Shown: piece after piece, positions 36,201 through 44,469 of the stretch
How positions within the stretch are numbered: position 1 is the stretch's first letter
Layout of the letters: each line of letters starts with the position of its first letter
DNA from: Verrucomicrobiia bacterium
GTDB lineage: Bacteria > Verrucomicrobiota > Verrucomicrobiia > Limisphaerales > CAIMTB01
DNA length: 64,000 nucleotides
NCBI GenBank assembly: GCA_019634625.1
Contig: JAHCBA010000007.1
Coordinates: 145,767-209,766, forward strand
Reading direction: 5' to 3'
Position numbers and translations under genes: made by a program
Notes under the pieces: model-generated
Seen by the model: the letters and a program-made list of their open reading frames with translations, nothing else
What the model was told of the DNA's origin: nothing
Databases searched by the model: none

Positions 36201-39200
36201 AGTTGTAGGCGTAGCGGCTCACAGCGCCCACCGGGTCTGTCTGGGATACCATCCGGCTGCGTGCGTCGAAGCCAAACTGCCGGGAACTCCCGCCCGGATC
36301 GGTGATCTGGACCAGGTTCCCCGCCGCGTCGTGCTCGAAACGGGTCACGCGCCCATCGGAGGAGGTGACCGTCGTCAGTTTGTTGGCGGCGTAGGCAAGG
36401 AGAGTCTTCAAGCCCACGGGGTCGGTCATCTGGATGAGCTTCTCACCTTCGTAGGCGTAGGCGGTGGTGTTGCCGTTGCGGTTCACCACGGCGGTCTGGA
36501 ACCCGGCGGCGTTGAATTCGAAGCGCGTGCCGTTCTTGAGCCGGCGGGTGAACGTGCCGTCGCCGTTCTTGAGCAGGACGGCGAAGTCTCCGGGTGGGCT
36601 GAGGAAGGTATTGTTGTCGGGGCGGCCCTTGCCCTCCAGCAACACGAGCGACTGCTGCCCGCCGCCCAGGCCGCCGACCAGATCCAGCACGCCATCCTGG
36701 TTCACATCCAGGACGGCCAGGGACTCGGTGCTCTGGGGAAGTTGGACACCCGCCGCGCCGGAGACAAACCCTCCGGCACCGTCGCCGGCCAGAATGAAAA
36801 CGGCCGGGAAGCCGCTGCTGCGCAGGGCCACGTCGAGCCGCCCGTCGCCCGTGAACTCACCCAAGAGGATCTCCGCGCCGGCCTCGGACAACGCGATCGG
36901 GATCGGCGACACCACGGCCGCCCCAAGGGGGCCACCGGCGGTGCCCAGGTGAACGCGAACGGAGTTCCGTGGGATGAGCGTCACAATGTCTCCTAAGCCG
37001 TCCCCATTCACGTCCGCGATGCGGGAGCCGGTGGCCGCGATACCCTGGCCGATGACCGGCCGGGCCGCGGCGGTGAATCCACCGTGGCCATCCCCAAGAA
37101 AGAGATGGATGTCAGCGGATTCGCCCGCGACGGCGGCGTTTCGGGGCACGGCCAAATCCACATGGCCGTCGCCGTTGACATCCCCCACGCCGAACGGGCC
37201 GTCGGAGGAAAGGAACTGGGCGAGGCTCAGTTGGGTTGGAGGATCAAATTCACCGTTGCCCCGGGCGAGCCAGACGAGCAGTTGCCGGGCGGACGGGCGC
37301 AGGCCCACCAGATCAGGCCAACCGTCCTCGTTGAAGTCGGCGGAGGAAAGCCAGGTGATGGAGTCGGGAATCGGGGTAGTGAGTCGCGTCTTCTCGCCAC
37401 CCCGGCCGTTTAGCAGCAGAACGCTCAGTTCGTTCGCGAAGAGTCCGGTGATGGCCGCGACGTCCAGGTTGCCGTCGCGGTCAAGATCCGCCGCCGCATC
37501 CGAGCTTGAAGAGAAGTAGGCGGAGATACTGGGATAGGGAAACTGGAACGTCACCCCGTCACCCGGCACAACCTGTCCTCCTCCAGGCGCCAGGGTAAAG
37601 ACATCCGGCAAGCCGTCGTTCGTGAAGTCGCCGGGAATCAGAGTGCCCTGACGCCCCGCGATCGCGATTCCGTTTGCCGGGGAGAGGATCCGGGCCGTCA
37701 CGAATCCACCGAAGCCATCCCCGTCCGCCACCGAGATGCTTTGGCTATTAGAAGGAGTGCTCAGCAGGTCGGTCCGGCCGTCGCCAGTCACGTCCGCCAG
37801 GGCGAGGTCGCGGAGATTGTTGCCAACGTAATAAATGCGGGGCACGCCAAAGCCGCCGCCGCCGTTACCCAGCAGCACGCCGGCCTGGAAGGTTTGGTTG
37901 CCGAATGTGACAAAGACCAGATCCAGCGCGCCGTCCGCGTCGAGGTCCGCCGCACGGAGCGGAAACTGGAAATTGCTGGTGGCCGTGAAAACACCTCCGG
38001 GCCGCAGGCCGCCCTGCCCGTCTCCCAGAAAGATCTCCACACTGGCAGGATCTGCAGTGAACACCGGATTGGCGCTGATGACGACATCCGGATGGCCATC
38101 CCGGTTGAAGTCACCGGTGACCAGGTTGATCGGCGCGCGGCTGAGCGGAAGGCCAGGCTGCGGCGCGAAACTGCCATCCCCGTTGCCGAGGAAAATCGAA
38201 AGGGATGCGTCCGCGAGAAAACTGCCGCTGACGTTGTCGAGCACCAGCAGGTCCGGACGGCCGTCCCGATTCAGGTCCGCCACCGCCAAGGTGATGGGAC
38301 GAGGGGTGGGCGCGAGATCCACCTGGGGCTGGAAGGCACCATCCCCGACACCGAGGAAGACGGCCACGGCACCCGTGGTGGCGTTCAAAACCAGGAGATC
38401 GGCGTGGCCGTCGCCGTTCACGTCAGCCGTCACCACGTCCCGGAAGTCCGGTCCGTCCGCCACAACCTGGCGATTTCCGAAACCGCCCTGCCCATCGCCG
38501 AGGACGGTGACGAGCCGCCCGGGGAACTGCGCGAAGCGGGGAACGGACAGGACGAGATCCTGGTTGCCATCGCCGTTCAAGTCGGCCGCCACCACCCGGG
38601 CGCCTCCCTCATTGCCCAACTGCACCTGCACGCCGGGTGCGAAGCCGCCCTGGCGATCGTTCAGCAGCACGGCAAAGGAGCCGGGAAACGAGGCACCGCC
38701 GATAAACGGAGTGGTGACGACGCAGTCGGACGCGCCGTCGTTATTGAAGTCGGCGACGGCCAGGGAGTTGACCCCGCTGGGCAAGGGCCCAACCAGATGG
38801 TTCCTGACACTGCGGAAGGTGCCATCAGGCAGCAGCGTGGGCCGGTAGCGCAGGGCGGAGGCTCCCTCCACGAGCAGTTGGCTGCCGTCGGCCTGCGCGT
38901 GAAGCCGCGCCACGCGGCCAATGGACCAGCCCACGCCCAGGCAACTGTTCCGGTGATTGAGCACCAGCGTCTCCGTCGAAAAGCCGCTGCCGGCGGAGGA
39001 GCGGGTGAACTGGCTGAACAGATCCACGCGGACCGGATGCACCCCGGTGGGCACGTTGGCCGCGTCCAGGATGGCGGTCTGGCGGATCGTCTGCCCCACC
39101 GCGAGGCCGCGCGTGCGGGTGTGCGTGGCGCTGCCGCGAATCCCGAAGAAGCTGGGCCGCAGGGAAACCGATTCCGGGGCTCCCTGGATTTGCGTGGCCA

Positions 39201-40803
39201 CGGCGACCGTCGGCATCGGGTCGGCGGCTTGGCTGCTGTAGATGAACTCCAGGCTGCGCGGTTCGCCCAAGGACCGGGCCGGAGTGAGCGCGTGAACGAC
39301 GGTAAGGTCGCCGCTGGCCGGATCAATGGCCCCGCCTGGAACAGGCTCGGGACAGTCATTGGGCTGGCGGATTAGCGAGGCGATATTGTCCGGGCTGCCC
39401 TGGGCGGCATTCAGGGGGACGGGCGGCGGCCCCACGAACCCATGCCAGTCCGAAGACCGAACGCCGCCCGAAATCGTTTCCACGTTGCGGCCGTCGGCAG
39501 AAACCCGGCCCACACCCACCGCCACGAACTGCCCTATGCCGGCATCCAGGGACCAGAGGTCCATCAGCGTGCCCGGCGCGAAGTTGTCCACGTTGGGCAG
39601 TGTGAGCCTGACCGGCGTGGCGAAGGTCAGGCCGACCGGCTGGATCGTGATCAGCACCCCGAACCCGAGCGCCTCAGGCAAGGCGGCCGGGGCCAGCGCC
39701 TCCGGCACCAGCGAAATGGAAATCTGTCCGGTGAAGTTGGTGCCATCCATCTTTGCCGTATTGGGGGGAATGGTGAGGACGGCGCCGAGATCGGCGTTAC
39801 GGACGACGGTGGTCTCCGCGGGATTGACGGTGGTAAGGCTGTTGGCGGCAATCCGCGGGAGGTAAAACGGCCGCTCAATGACGTTGACCGCGTTTTCCAG
39901 CAGCACGATTTCCTCGCGGAAGCCGGCGTAGAGGGAACCGTCCGGCGCGAGCTGCGCCTCACCGGTGTCGAGGTCCAACACCTGGGGACCGCCGGGAATG
40001 TTGGTCAGGGTGAAGCGACCGTCGGCGCCGGTCAGCGCCTCCGAGGCAACCCCGAGCAGGGATACCCGCACGCCGGCCACGGGTCGTTCCGCGCCGGCCA
40101 CCGCATCCGTGGTGTCGAGCACGATGCCGGTGATGGCCGTGGCGGTTCCGGGCGGCGGTGATACCACGGACACGGACACGGTCTCAGTGTCGGTGGCTTC
40201 ACCGTCACTCACGCCAAACAGCAGGGCGTAGGAACCGGCCTGGGCCGGGCCCGGACGAAAGGTGAAGACGCCGGTGGCCGCATCAAGCGCAGCATTGGCC
40301 GGCAGCGGAACCGGGGAGGCAAAGAAGAGCAGCGGATCGCCCTCGGGGTCCACGGCCGACAGTTGCAAGGCGAGGCTGCCGCCCACCATGACCGTCCGGT
40401 CACCGACGGGGGCGAGCACCGGCGGGCGGTTCCCCGGCTGCGGCTCGTGGCGAAGCCGGAAGAAGCGCGCAACCCCGGCGGCCGCCACCGTGACCGTCAA
40501 CCGGTCACCTACCAGAGCCGGTGGCTCAACGGCGAGCTCCCAGGACAGCGGCACGGTGAGTTGATCCGCTGCTTCCAGCACAAAGTCCGTGGTCGAACCC
40601 GGCCAGGCCAGCACCACCTGCCCCCCGGGCTCGACCGCGACCTCAAGCGCCGGCGCCGCAGGCTGCGCGAGGGCGGTCAGCGTGAGGCCGGCCGCCAGCA
40701 GCAGGCCGGCGAACAGTTGGAAGGGCCTTGGCCGGGCGCGGGAGGGACACCTCGGACGCGTGGCAGGAGAAAGCGGGCCGGGCGCGGAGAGGGGCGTCTG
40801 CAT
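33214..40803 (-). CDS. Giant FG-GAP/RHS (YD-repeat) surface protein
   Basis: A 2529-aa exported protein. The start at 40803 gives MQTPLSAPG... and a signal helix (FQLFAGLLLAAGLTLTAL). Order: Ig/cadherin-like domain (about 95-190, PPVLAPVGDRTVMVGG), a carboxypeptidase-regulatory-like domain (about 205-260), about 14 FG-GAP/VCBS repeats with calcium loops such as DLNGDGNQDL (about 690-1390), then about 25 RHS/YD repeats (YDAKGNLTKLTNPLGG, about 1430-2230). The conserved RHS core-end motif was not found. The C-terminal 280 residues are low in RHS character and end in a Pro-rich acidic tail; no known toxin fold was recognised. Two lipoproteins follow. An ECF-like promoter motif lies 39-79 bases upstream. 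Confidence 0.85.
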   Translation of the reverse strand: MQTPLSAPGPLSPATRPRCPSRARPRPFQLFAGLLLAAGLTLTALAQPAAPALEVAVEPGGQVVLAWPGSTTDFVLEAADQLTVPLSWELAVEPPALVGDRLTVTVAAAGVARFFRLRHEPQPGNRPPVLAPVGDRTVMVGGSLALQLSAVDPEGDPLLFFASPVPLPANAALDAATGVFTFRPGPAQAGSYALLFGVSDGEATDTETVSVSVVSPPPGTATAITGIVLDTTDAVAGAERPVAGVRVSLLGVASEALTGADGRFTLTNIPGGPQVLDLDTGEAQLAPDGSLYAGFREEIVLLENAVNVIERPFYLPRIAANSLTTVNPAETTVVRNADLGAVLTIPPNTAKMDGTNFTGQISISLVPEALAPAALPEALGFGVLITIQPVGLTFATPVRLTLPNVDNFAPGTLMDLWSLDAGIGQFVAVGVGRVSADGRNVETISGGVRSSDWHGFVGPPPVPLNAAQGSPDNIASLIRQPNDCPEPVPGGAIDPASGDLTVVHALTPARSLGEPRSLEFIYSSQAADPMPTVAVATQIQGAPESVSLRPSFFGIRGSATHTRTRGLAVGQTIRQTAILDAANVPTGVHPVRVDLFSQFTRSSAGSGFSTETLVLNHRNSCLGVGWSIGRVARLHAQADGSQLLVEGASALRYRPTLLPDGTFRSVRNHLVGPLPSGVNSLAVADFNNDGASDCVVTTPFIGGASFPGSFAVLLNDRQGGFAPGVQVQLGNEGGARVVAADLNGDGNQDLVLSVPRFAQFPGRLVTVLGDGQGGFGNRQVVADGPDFRDVVTADVNGDGHADLLVLNATTGAVAVFLGVGDGAFQPQVDLAPTPRPITLAVADLNRDGRPDLLVLDNVSGSFLADASLSIFLGNGDGSFAPQPGLPLSRAPINLVTGDFNRDGHPDVVISANPVFTADPASVEIFLGDGQGGLRPGGVFTATSNFQFPLRAADLDADGALDLVFVTFGNQTFQAGVLLGNGGGGFGVPRIYYVGNNLRDLALADVTGDGRTDLLSTPSNSQSISVADGDGFGGFVTARILSPANGIAIAGRQGTLIPGDFTNDGLPDVFTLAPGGGQVVPGDGVTFQFPYPSISAYFSSSSDAAADLDRDGNLDVAAITGLFANELSVLLLNGRGGEKTRLTTPIPDSITWLSSADFNEDGWPDLVGLRPSARQLLVWLARGNGEFDPPTQLSLAQFLSSDGPFGVGDVNGDGHVDLAVPRNAAVAGESADIHLFLGDGHGGFTAAARPVIGQGIAATGSRIADVNGDGLGDIVTLIPRNSVRVHLGTAGGPLGAAVVSPIPIALSEAGAEILLGEFTGDGRLDVALRSSGFPAVFILAGDGAGGFVSGAAGVQLPQSTESLAVLDVNQDGVLDLVGGLGGGQQSLVLLEGKGRPDNNTFLSPPGDFAVLLKNGDGTFTRRLKNGTRFEFNAAGFQTAVVNRNGNTTAYAYEGEKLIQMTDPVGLKTLLAYAANKLTTVTSSDGRVTRFEHDAAGNLVQITDPGGSSRQFGFDARSRMVSQTDPVGAVSRYAYNSAGQVMRAELADGSTRQFSPTAAAGLADPGTGLGSQANPLPTLLREDVAGATTDGNGNVTAFKTSPAGEFNDVSAPLGVRSVIARDRNDLPTRIVRANGRVDVMTYDECGNLNSLTEAVGTALERLTTYVFAANSDRLLSRTDAEGYTWRYEYDAKGNLTKLTNPLGGIRRWEYDARGLVTARIDANGNTNRIQYDAKGNIVGVIDALGHRREVTRDEAGRPTEIVFGAGTPEFRRWALDWNSRNQLASSTDGMGAKTTRSHDAAGRLAAVQRPLVPAVEAIYDPVGRISQLRHPTRGTTTFERDPGGNARRFINALGHAGSAAFDALDRPIESTDPLGGKVRRTFDVMGNVTSVTDANGHTTRFEFDLFDRLAASINPLGQIRRYSYDRLDRRIEITKPDGVVIWQEFDCLGRLTKITTPDDVATYAYDANGNLLSAEDGDSALAFTYDARNRLLTSRTLPRGIQPETMLTYHYNAVGERTGYTDSLGNATTYRRDAAGRLIGLGFAPDLEAEIERDAAGRQRAAAYPGGFRSAWIYDETGHLSGLEHGSVGVPLEGWQYARDPRGRVTTKTGLTETRRLTYDERGFLIRGGTEAAPEIYAWDAAGRRVASPYSSSFDYNEAGRITEDEHRVYLDDANGNRIRETRRSDGAVKLYAYDAQNRLVRATLPGGSTKEYRYDALGRLMQEHFRPAEALASRQLRPHSEVPPEEKKFTFTFGGNTGGDSGYRFTITDTPDGTTTETTHSAGTMTPPEGVTITLPNPAPDSGYTITVKDENGNKTAETPPAGPPSYMLLWRDDGTPIIVPLPGNSGLTITVDPDTEQGVGPTGGDRRDAQTGEATGSGTESEPSFPPISDEPAGSSGRSRTKAAPANPDLGDCYLPVYDSWASEAGGRRPSRSEHLQTTDPITALGHYLSDPRNRLNCDDYRGRSTVFRQNGHEWIPTDANGETYNPFDLGLEWDPSPPVFGPELPPPPLPPEPVEDILEEIDEVLVPA

Positions 40804-40841
40804 GGCCTGACAGGGGGGATTGAGGATCGAACGCTGACAGT

Positions 40842-40882
40842 CCGGTATTCGGGTGTCAGGATAAAATCTTTCACGCGGAGTG
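40842..40882 (-). promoter_or_regulatory. Putative ECF promoter of the RHS gene
   Basis: Minus strand: CACTCCGCGTGAAAGATT, 11 bases, then CCCGAATACCGG. The same two blocks with identical spacing precede the 43176 gene. Read as a promoter, TGAAAG and GAATAC are 17 bp apart and the start codon lies about 40 bases beyond. The adjacent ECF sigma factor gene is the obvious candidate regulator. Confidence 0.6.
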
Positions 40883-40942
40883 AGGAGGGGGCGCATCCAT
40901 TCACCGTGGCTGAAACCGTCTTGAGACCGGGGATTTCCCCGC

Positions 40943-41019
40943 TGGCGCGGGGTTCCAGCCGAGCCAGCGGAAAATGCTTCCTCGCGGGAACTGACTGACT
41001 CGGCTGGAACCCCGCGCCA
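40943..41019. repeat. Perfect 21-bp inverted repeat with 35-nt loop
   Basis: The arms at 40943-40963 and 40999-41019 are exact reverse complements (they begin tggcgcggggttcc and end ggaaccccgcgcca). The structure lies between the 657-aa gene and the RHS gene, upstream of the latter's promoter. It could be a bidirectional terminator lacking a T-run, a small mobile repeat, or a structured RNA. Confidence 0.75.
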
Positions 41020-41118
41020 CCAGGTTGAAAAAGTGCGCCCATAAAGCGGCGCATCTCCAGCCCCCGGCTTCCACGCGGAAGCCGCCGCGCGATGAACGCG
41101 CGGCGGCCCTTTCTCGCC

Positions 41119-41150
41119 AGCCGTAGGAGACGAGGTGACGAGGCTCTGAC
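41119..41150. repeat. 32-bp dispersed repeat, copy 1
   Basis: Contains agccgtaggagacgaggt and gacgaggctctgac. A second copy with one base difference is at 43540-43571, in the same orientation. Both are in intergenic DNA on either side of the 657-aa gene. Confidence 0.8.
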
Positions 41151-41202
41151 TTTTCATTTCCTCGCTGCGCGACTTCACGTTGGCGCATGAGCTGGAGCTT
41201 CC

Positions 41203-43176
41203 TCACGGCTTGTGAACCACGATGCTGCCGCCGCCCAGCGCTGTGTTGGCGTCGGCGGTGTCGGAATCGCCGGGTTGGTTGTCGTAGATCACCCCGCCAC
41301 CAGACTTGCTGGTGATCTTGATGCGGAACTTGTCCGTGCCACCGCCGTCGTTGGCCTGGCCGTCGGTGGCGGTGAGCTGGAAGGCGTAATCGCCCACGCC
41401 GTTGATCTTGCCGCTGCCCTTGAACTTGGCCTTGGCTCCGGCGACCACCAGCCAGTCGTAGCTCGTGCTCTTGAAGTTCAGGTTGCCCGCCTTGAACTGG
41501 AACTCCGTGTTGCCGGTCGGGACGTTGGCACCCTGCTGGTATTTGGCGACAAAACCGAAGTTGGCCTTGCCGGTGAGGGCGGGGTTGGCGGCGTAGGCGC
41601 CGGCCGGGGAGGTGATCCACCCGCCGCCGGTCACGAATCCGCCCTCGGGATCGTAGATCACCACGAACTCATGCACGGCGATGTCCACGTCGCCACACGC
41701 GTTCTCGGCGGTGACGGTGACGCGATAGACGCCGGGGCTGGCGTAGATGTGGCTGGCGGCGACGGTCGTGGCGCTGGCGTCCAGGCCGGGGTCGAGCGTG
41801 CCGTCACCCCAGGCGAAGGAGCAGATGCGGCCGAAGCCGTTGTCGGCGGCGAAGTGCGCGGTCACGGTGGCCGCTGTGCCCAGCGCAAGCGGCGCGGCCG
41901 GAGCCGTCAGGCTGGCGACCGCCAGCGGCTCGCAACCGTCGTCACAGGCCAGGGCCAGGCTGTAGGCGTTGCCCCCGATGCTAAAGGACGACGGCGTGAA
42001 CTCACCAGCCGCCGACAACGTGAGGTAGATCGTATCGGAGGTCGGCGCGATGTCGCCGGGCGTCACGGTGATCCAATAGCCGTAGTTACTTGAGGCGTAG
42101 TAACCTCCGATGAGCGGATACGTGGCTACATCGTTGACCGGGATTGTCACGGACTGTCCCGGCGCAAAGCCGGGAAGGTAAGGAGGCAGGACGAGGTTGC
42201 TTCCGGGAACAGGAGCATTGGCGGCATCCCGGATCTCCAGCGGGCATTGGTGCTGGGTCCATTCGAAGGTGAATTGAGCAGGCGCAGTTCCCAGTTCCAG
42301 ATTATACTCGAGGCGGCCGAGGAAGGTGCCGCTGCCGGGATTACCGTTGAGACCCGGCGCCACGACCGTGTAGTAGCCGTCTTTGTAGAAGCCAGCCATC
42401 TTCGGATACACGCTCTCGTCGGTGATGGGGAGCGTGACGGAATCTCCGACGTTGAGCGTCGTTGGGGACATTCCGGTGGCGTAGAAAGTAGAGGCGGGAA
42501 TGTCCACACCATGCTGGTCCGTGAGCCGCACAGTGTAGCTGGAGGTGATCCACTCGAAGACGAACTCGGCAGGTTCGGCGGAGAGTTCGAAAGGTCCTTC
42601 AGCGTATCGGTAGAGTTCCGTGCTCGTGCTCGGTGCGCCCCGGAGGCCCGGGAACAGGCTCACGAAGTAACCATCCCTGTAACCGCCGTTCAGGGTTGGA
42701 TACACGCTCTCATCGGTGATGGGCAGCGTGACCAGATCGCCAGCGTTGATGTATGTCGAGGGCCCAGTCGTGGCATATCTGGAAACCGGGATGTCCACTC
42801 CATGCTGGTCCGTGATCCGCACGGTGTAGGTCGAGGTTATCCACTCGAAGACAATCTCCGTGGTCGCCCCGGTCACTTCGTAGGCTTCCGTTCGGTAGAG
42901 TTCCGTGGTGGTGCTCGGGGCGCTGCGGAGGCCCGGCAACACCAGGAAATGCTGCGTGCCCTCCGGCAGCAGCAGGCTGTCCCCGGTGTTTACCGTCTGG
43001 GAGAGCACGTTGATCTGGGAGCCGGGTATCTCCTGCCCGTGCTGGTCCACGACCATCAGGGTGACGACGCCGGCCGAGGCGGGCACGGCCATCAGCCCAA
43101 TGACCCATAGGGTGAAGGCACAGACAAGCCGGAACGAGGCAGTATGCGGCCTGGCGATGGAACGGATGGTTTTCAT
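41203..43176 (-). CDS. Repeat-containing secreted surface protein with PKD domain
   Basis: A 657-aa exported protein (start 43176, signal ASFRLVCAFTLWVIGLMAVP). Residues about 30-390 contain four related repeats, each opening with a DQHG-type motif (VVDQHGQEIPGS, ITDQHGVDIPVS, LTDQHGVDIPAS, IRDAANAPVPGS) and containing LPITDESVYP. A PKD domain follows (about 445-525, AWGDGTLDPG, YASPGVYRVTVTAEN). The C-terminal 150 residues (GGGWITSPAGAY, NFGFVAKYQ, FKAGNLNFKSTSYDWLVV) match the conserved post-COAP-like domain of secreted proteins. The longer open frame to 43758 runs into the promoter and is rejected. It shares an ECF-like promoter motif with the RHS gene. Confidence 0.78.
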   Translation of the reverse strand: MKTIRSIARPHTASFRLVCAFTLWVIGLMAVPASAGVVTLMVVDQHGQEIPGSQINVLSQTVNTGDSLLLPEGTQHFLVLPGLRSAPSTTTELYRTEAYEVTGATTEIVFEWITSTYTVRITDQHGVDIPVSRYATTGPSTYINAGDLVTLPITDESVYPTLNGGYRDGYFVSLFPGLRGAPSTSTELYRYAEGPFELSAEPAEFVFEWITSSYTVRLTDQHGVDIPASTFYATGMSPTTLNVGDSVTLPITDESVYPKMAGFYKDGYYTVVAPGLNGNPGSGTFLGRLEYNLELGTAPAQFTFEWTQHQCPLEIRDAANAPVPGSNLVLPPYLPGFAPGQSVTIPVNDVATYPLIGGYYASSNYGYWITVTPGDIAPTSDTIYLTLSAAGEFTPSSFSIGGNAYSLALACDDGCEPLAVASLTAPAAPLALGTAATVTAHFAADNGFGRICSFAWGDGTLDPGLDASATTVAASHIYASPGVYRVTVTAENACGDVDIAVHEFVVIYDPEGGFVTGGGWITSPAGAYAANPALTGKANFGFVAKYQQGANVPTGNTEFQFKAGNLNFKSTSYDWLVVAGAKAKFKGSGKINGVGDYAFQLTATDGQANDGGGTDKFRIKITSKSGGGVIYDNQPGDSDTADANTALGGGSIVVHKP

Positions 43177-43253
43177 AATTCGTGCGAGGCGACTTTCATG
43201 GTTGGCGGTCAGTGCCCGGCCCGGCCAACAAAGGCGGGCGGCGAGGCTGTTGG

Positions 43254-43294
43254 CCGGTATTCGGGCCTTCCGGAAGAATCTTTCACGCGAAGTG
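43254..43294 (-). promoter_or_regulatory. Putative ECF promoter of the 657-aa surface protein gene
   Basis: Minus strand: CACTTCGCGTGAAAGATT, 11 bases, then CCCGAATACCGG, nearly identical to 40842-40882. The -10-like GAATAC lies about 80 bases before the ATG at 43176. The conservation of both blocks and spacing between unrelated genes argues for a shared regulator. Confidence 0.6.
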
Positions 43295-43303
43295 AAGATT
43301 TCT

Positions 43304-43332
43304 TGAAAGAAGCGGGCTTCCGCGCCGAATCC
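43304..43332 (+). promoter_or_regulatory. Possible ECF-type promoter facing the sigma factor gene
   Basis: TGAAAG (43304-43309), 17 bases, GAATCC (43327-43332) followed by CCGG two bases later. This is a weaker match to the two motifs on the opposite strand and points towards the sigma gene at 43655 (leader about 315 bases). It would fit autoregulation. Confidence 0.35.
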
Positions 43333-43539
43333 CCGGCTGGCAGCCTGCCGCTCGATTCCCAGAAAATATCTCAACCACGGATGGACACCGATCAACACAG
43401 ATGCTCCAAGGTGGGACGGCGCTGCCGCTCGGGCGGAGCGCGGATTTTCAATCGGCCTGTCCCACCCGCCACCTTTCGTCCACCCCGGGGCCGATTGGAA
43501 GCCGGCGCTCCCAGGAACGTCCGGCTCACCTTGAAGGCG

Positions 43540-43571
43540 AGCCGTAGGAGACGAGGTAACGAGGCTCTGAC
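43540..43571. repeat. 32-bp dispersed repeat, copy 2
   Basis: Second copy of the 41119 element, agccgtaggagacgaggt then aacgaggctctgac, in the leader of the sigma factor gene. Confidence 0.8.
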
Positions 43572-43654
43572 TTCCCCGCCTCCCGTGTGCGGCTTCACGA
43601 TGATGGTTGAGATGGAGTCTCCTGGCGTCGTCTCCTGCGAAATCGTCATCACCC

Positions 43655-44314
43655 ATGAAGCCTGCGCCTGAAGACGAGCTGATCCCGACCCGCCGGAGCC
43701 TGCTCACGCGGCTTAAGGACTGGGAGGACCGGGACGGGTGGAAGGAATTCTTCGACACCTACTGGCGGCTCATTTACGGCGTGGCGCTCAAGGCCGGTTT
43801 GAGGGAGACCGAAGCCGAGGAGGTGGTGCAGGAAACCGTCGTGGCCGTGGCGAAGCAGATGCCGACGTTCCGGTACAACGCGGCCGGGTCGTTCAAGGCG
43901 TGGCTGCTCCAGATCACCCGGCGGCGCATTGTGGACCAGTTCCGCAAGCGGCAGCCGTGGGATCAGAACGCCGGTTCCGTTGCCGAGGACGACACCTCAC
44001 GCACCCCGGCGGCGGAGCGGGTTGCCGTCGAGGAATTGAACCTGGAACCGGTGTGGGATTCGGAGTGGCGGAAGAACCTCATGGAGGCGGCACTGGCCCG
44101 CGTGAAGGCCCGGATCACGCCGCGTCACTACCAGATCTTCGACCTCTACGTGCTGAAGGAATGGCCCGTGCGCGAGGTGACCCGGACACTTCACGTCAAT
44201 GCCGCACAGGTGTATCTGGCCAAGCACCGCGTGTCGGGGTTGGTGCGCAAGGAATTGCGGCGGCTGGAGAAGCAGTTTGCGACGGGGCCGAAAGGAGCTC
44301 CGACCGGGGCATGA
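43655..44314 (+). CDS. ECF-family RNA polymerase sigma factor
   Basis: A 219-aa sigma-70 family factor with region 2 (FDTYWRLIYGVALKAGL, ETEAEEVVQETVVAVAKQ, FKAWLLQITRRRIVDQFRKR) and region 4 (ARITPRHYQIFDLYVLKEWP, REVTRTLHVNAAQVYLAKHR). It directs polymerase to specific promoters, probably those at 40842 and 43254. The start at 43655 is the first Met that keeps region 2 at normal length; the open frame to 43607 is not needed. Its stop overlaps the next start (ATGA). Kinase-coupled ECF factors of this kind are typical of PVC bacteria and may be controlled by phosphorylation rather than an anti-sigma factor. Confidence 0.88.
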   Translation: MKPAPEDELIPTRRSLLTRLKDWEDRDGWKEFFDTYWRLIYGVALKAGLRETEAEEVVQETVVAVAKQMPTFRYNAAGSFKAWLLQITRRRIVDQFRKRQPWDQNAGSVAEDDTSRTPAAERVAVEELNLEPVWDSEWRKNLMEAALARVKARITPRHYQIFDLYVLKEWPVREVTRTLHVNAAQVYLAKHRVSGLVRKELRRLEKQFATGPKGAPTGA

Positions 44315-44469
44315 GGTTTGAGTTCAGCCTGTTTTGCTGCCGCGTCGCGGTGGAAATCTTCCGGCTTGGCACGGAGCCGGTTTTCCGGCGTCATCGGATC
44401 GTTCCCGAAGAAGCCGTTGTCCGCCGCCGGTTGCTCCGCGACGTGCGACGACGGCTCCTGGACCGGTGA
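44311..44469 (+). CDS. 52-aa basic peptide between sigma factor and kinase
   Basis: The frame starts with an ATG overlapping the sigma stop (ATGA, 44311-44314) and ends in a TGA that overlaps the kinase GTG (GTGA, 44466-44469). The product begins MRFEFSLFCCRVAVEIFRLG and ends RRRLLRDVRRRLLDR: an amphipathic or hydrophobic first half and a strongly basic end. Gap-free coupling on both sides supports a real small gene, perhaps an adaptor or anti-sigma-like peptide. No family is recognised. Confidence 0.55.
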   Translation: MRFEFSLFCCRVAVEIFRLGTEPVFRRHRIVPEEAVVRRRLLRDVRRRLLDR

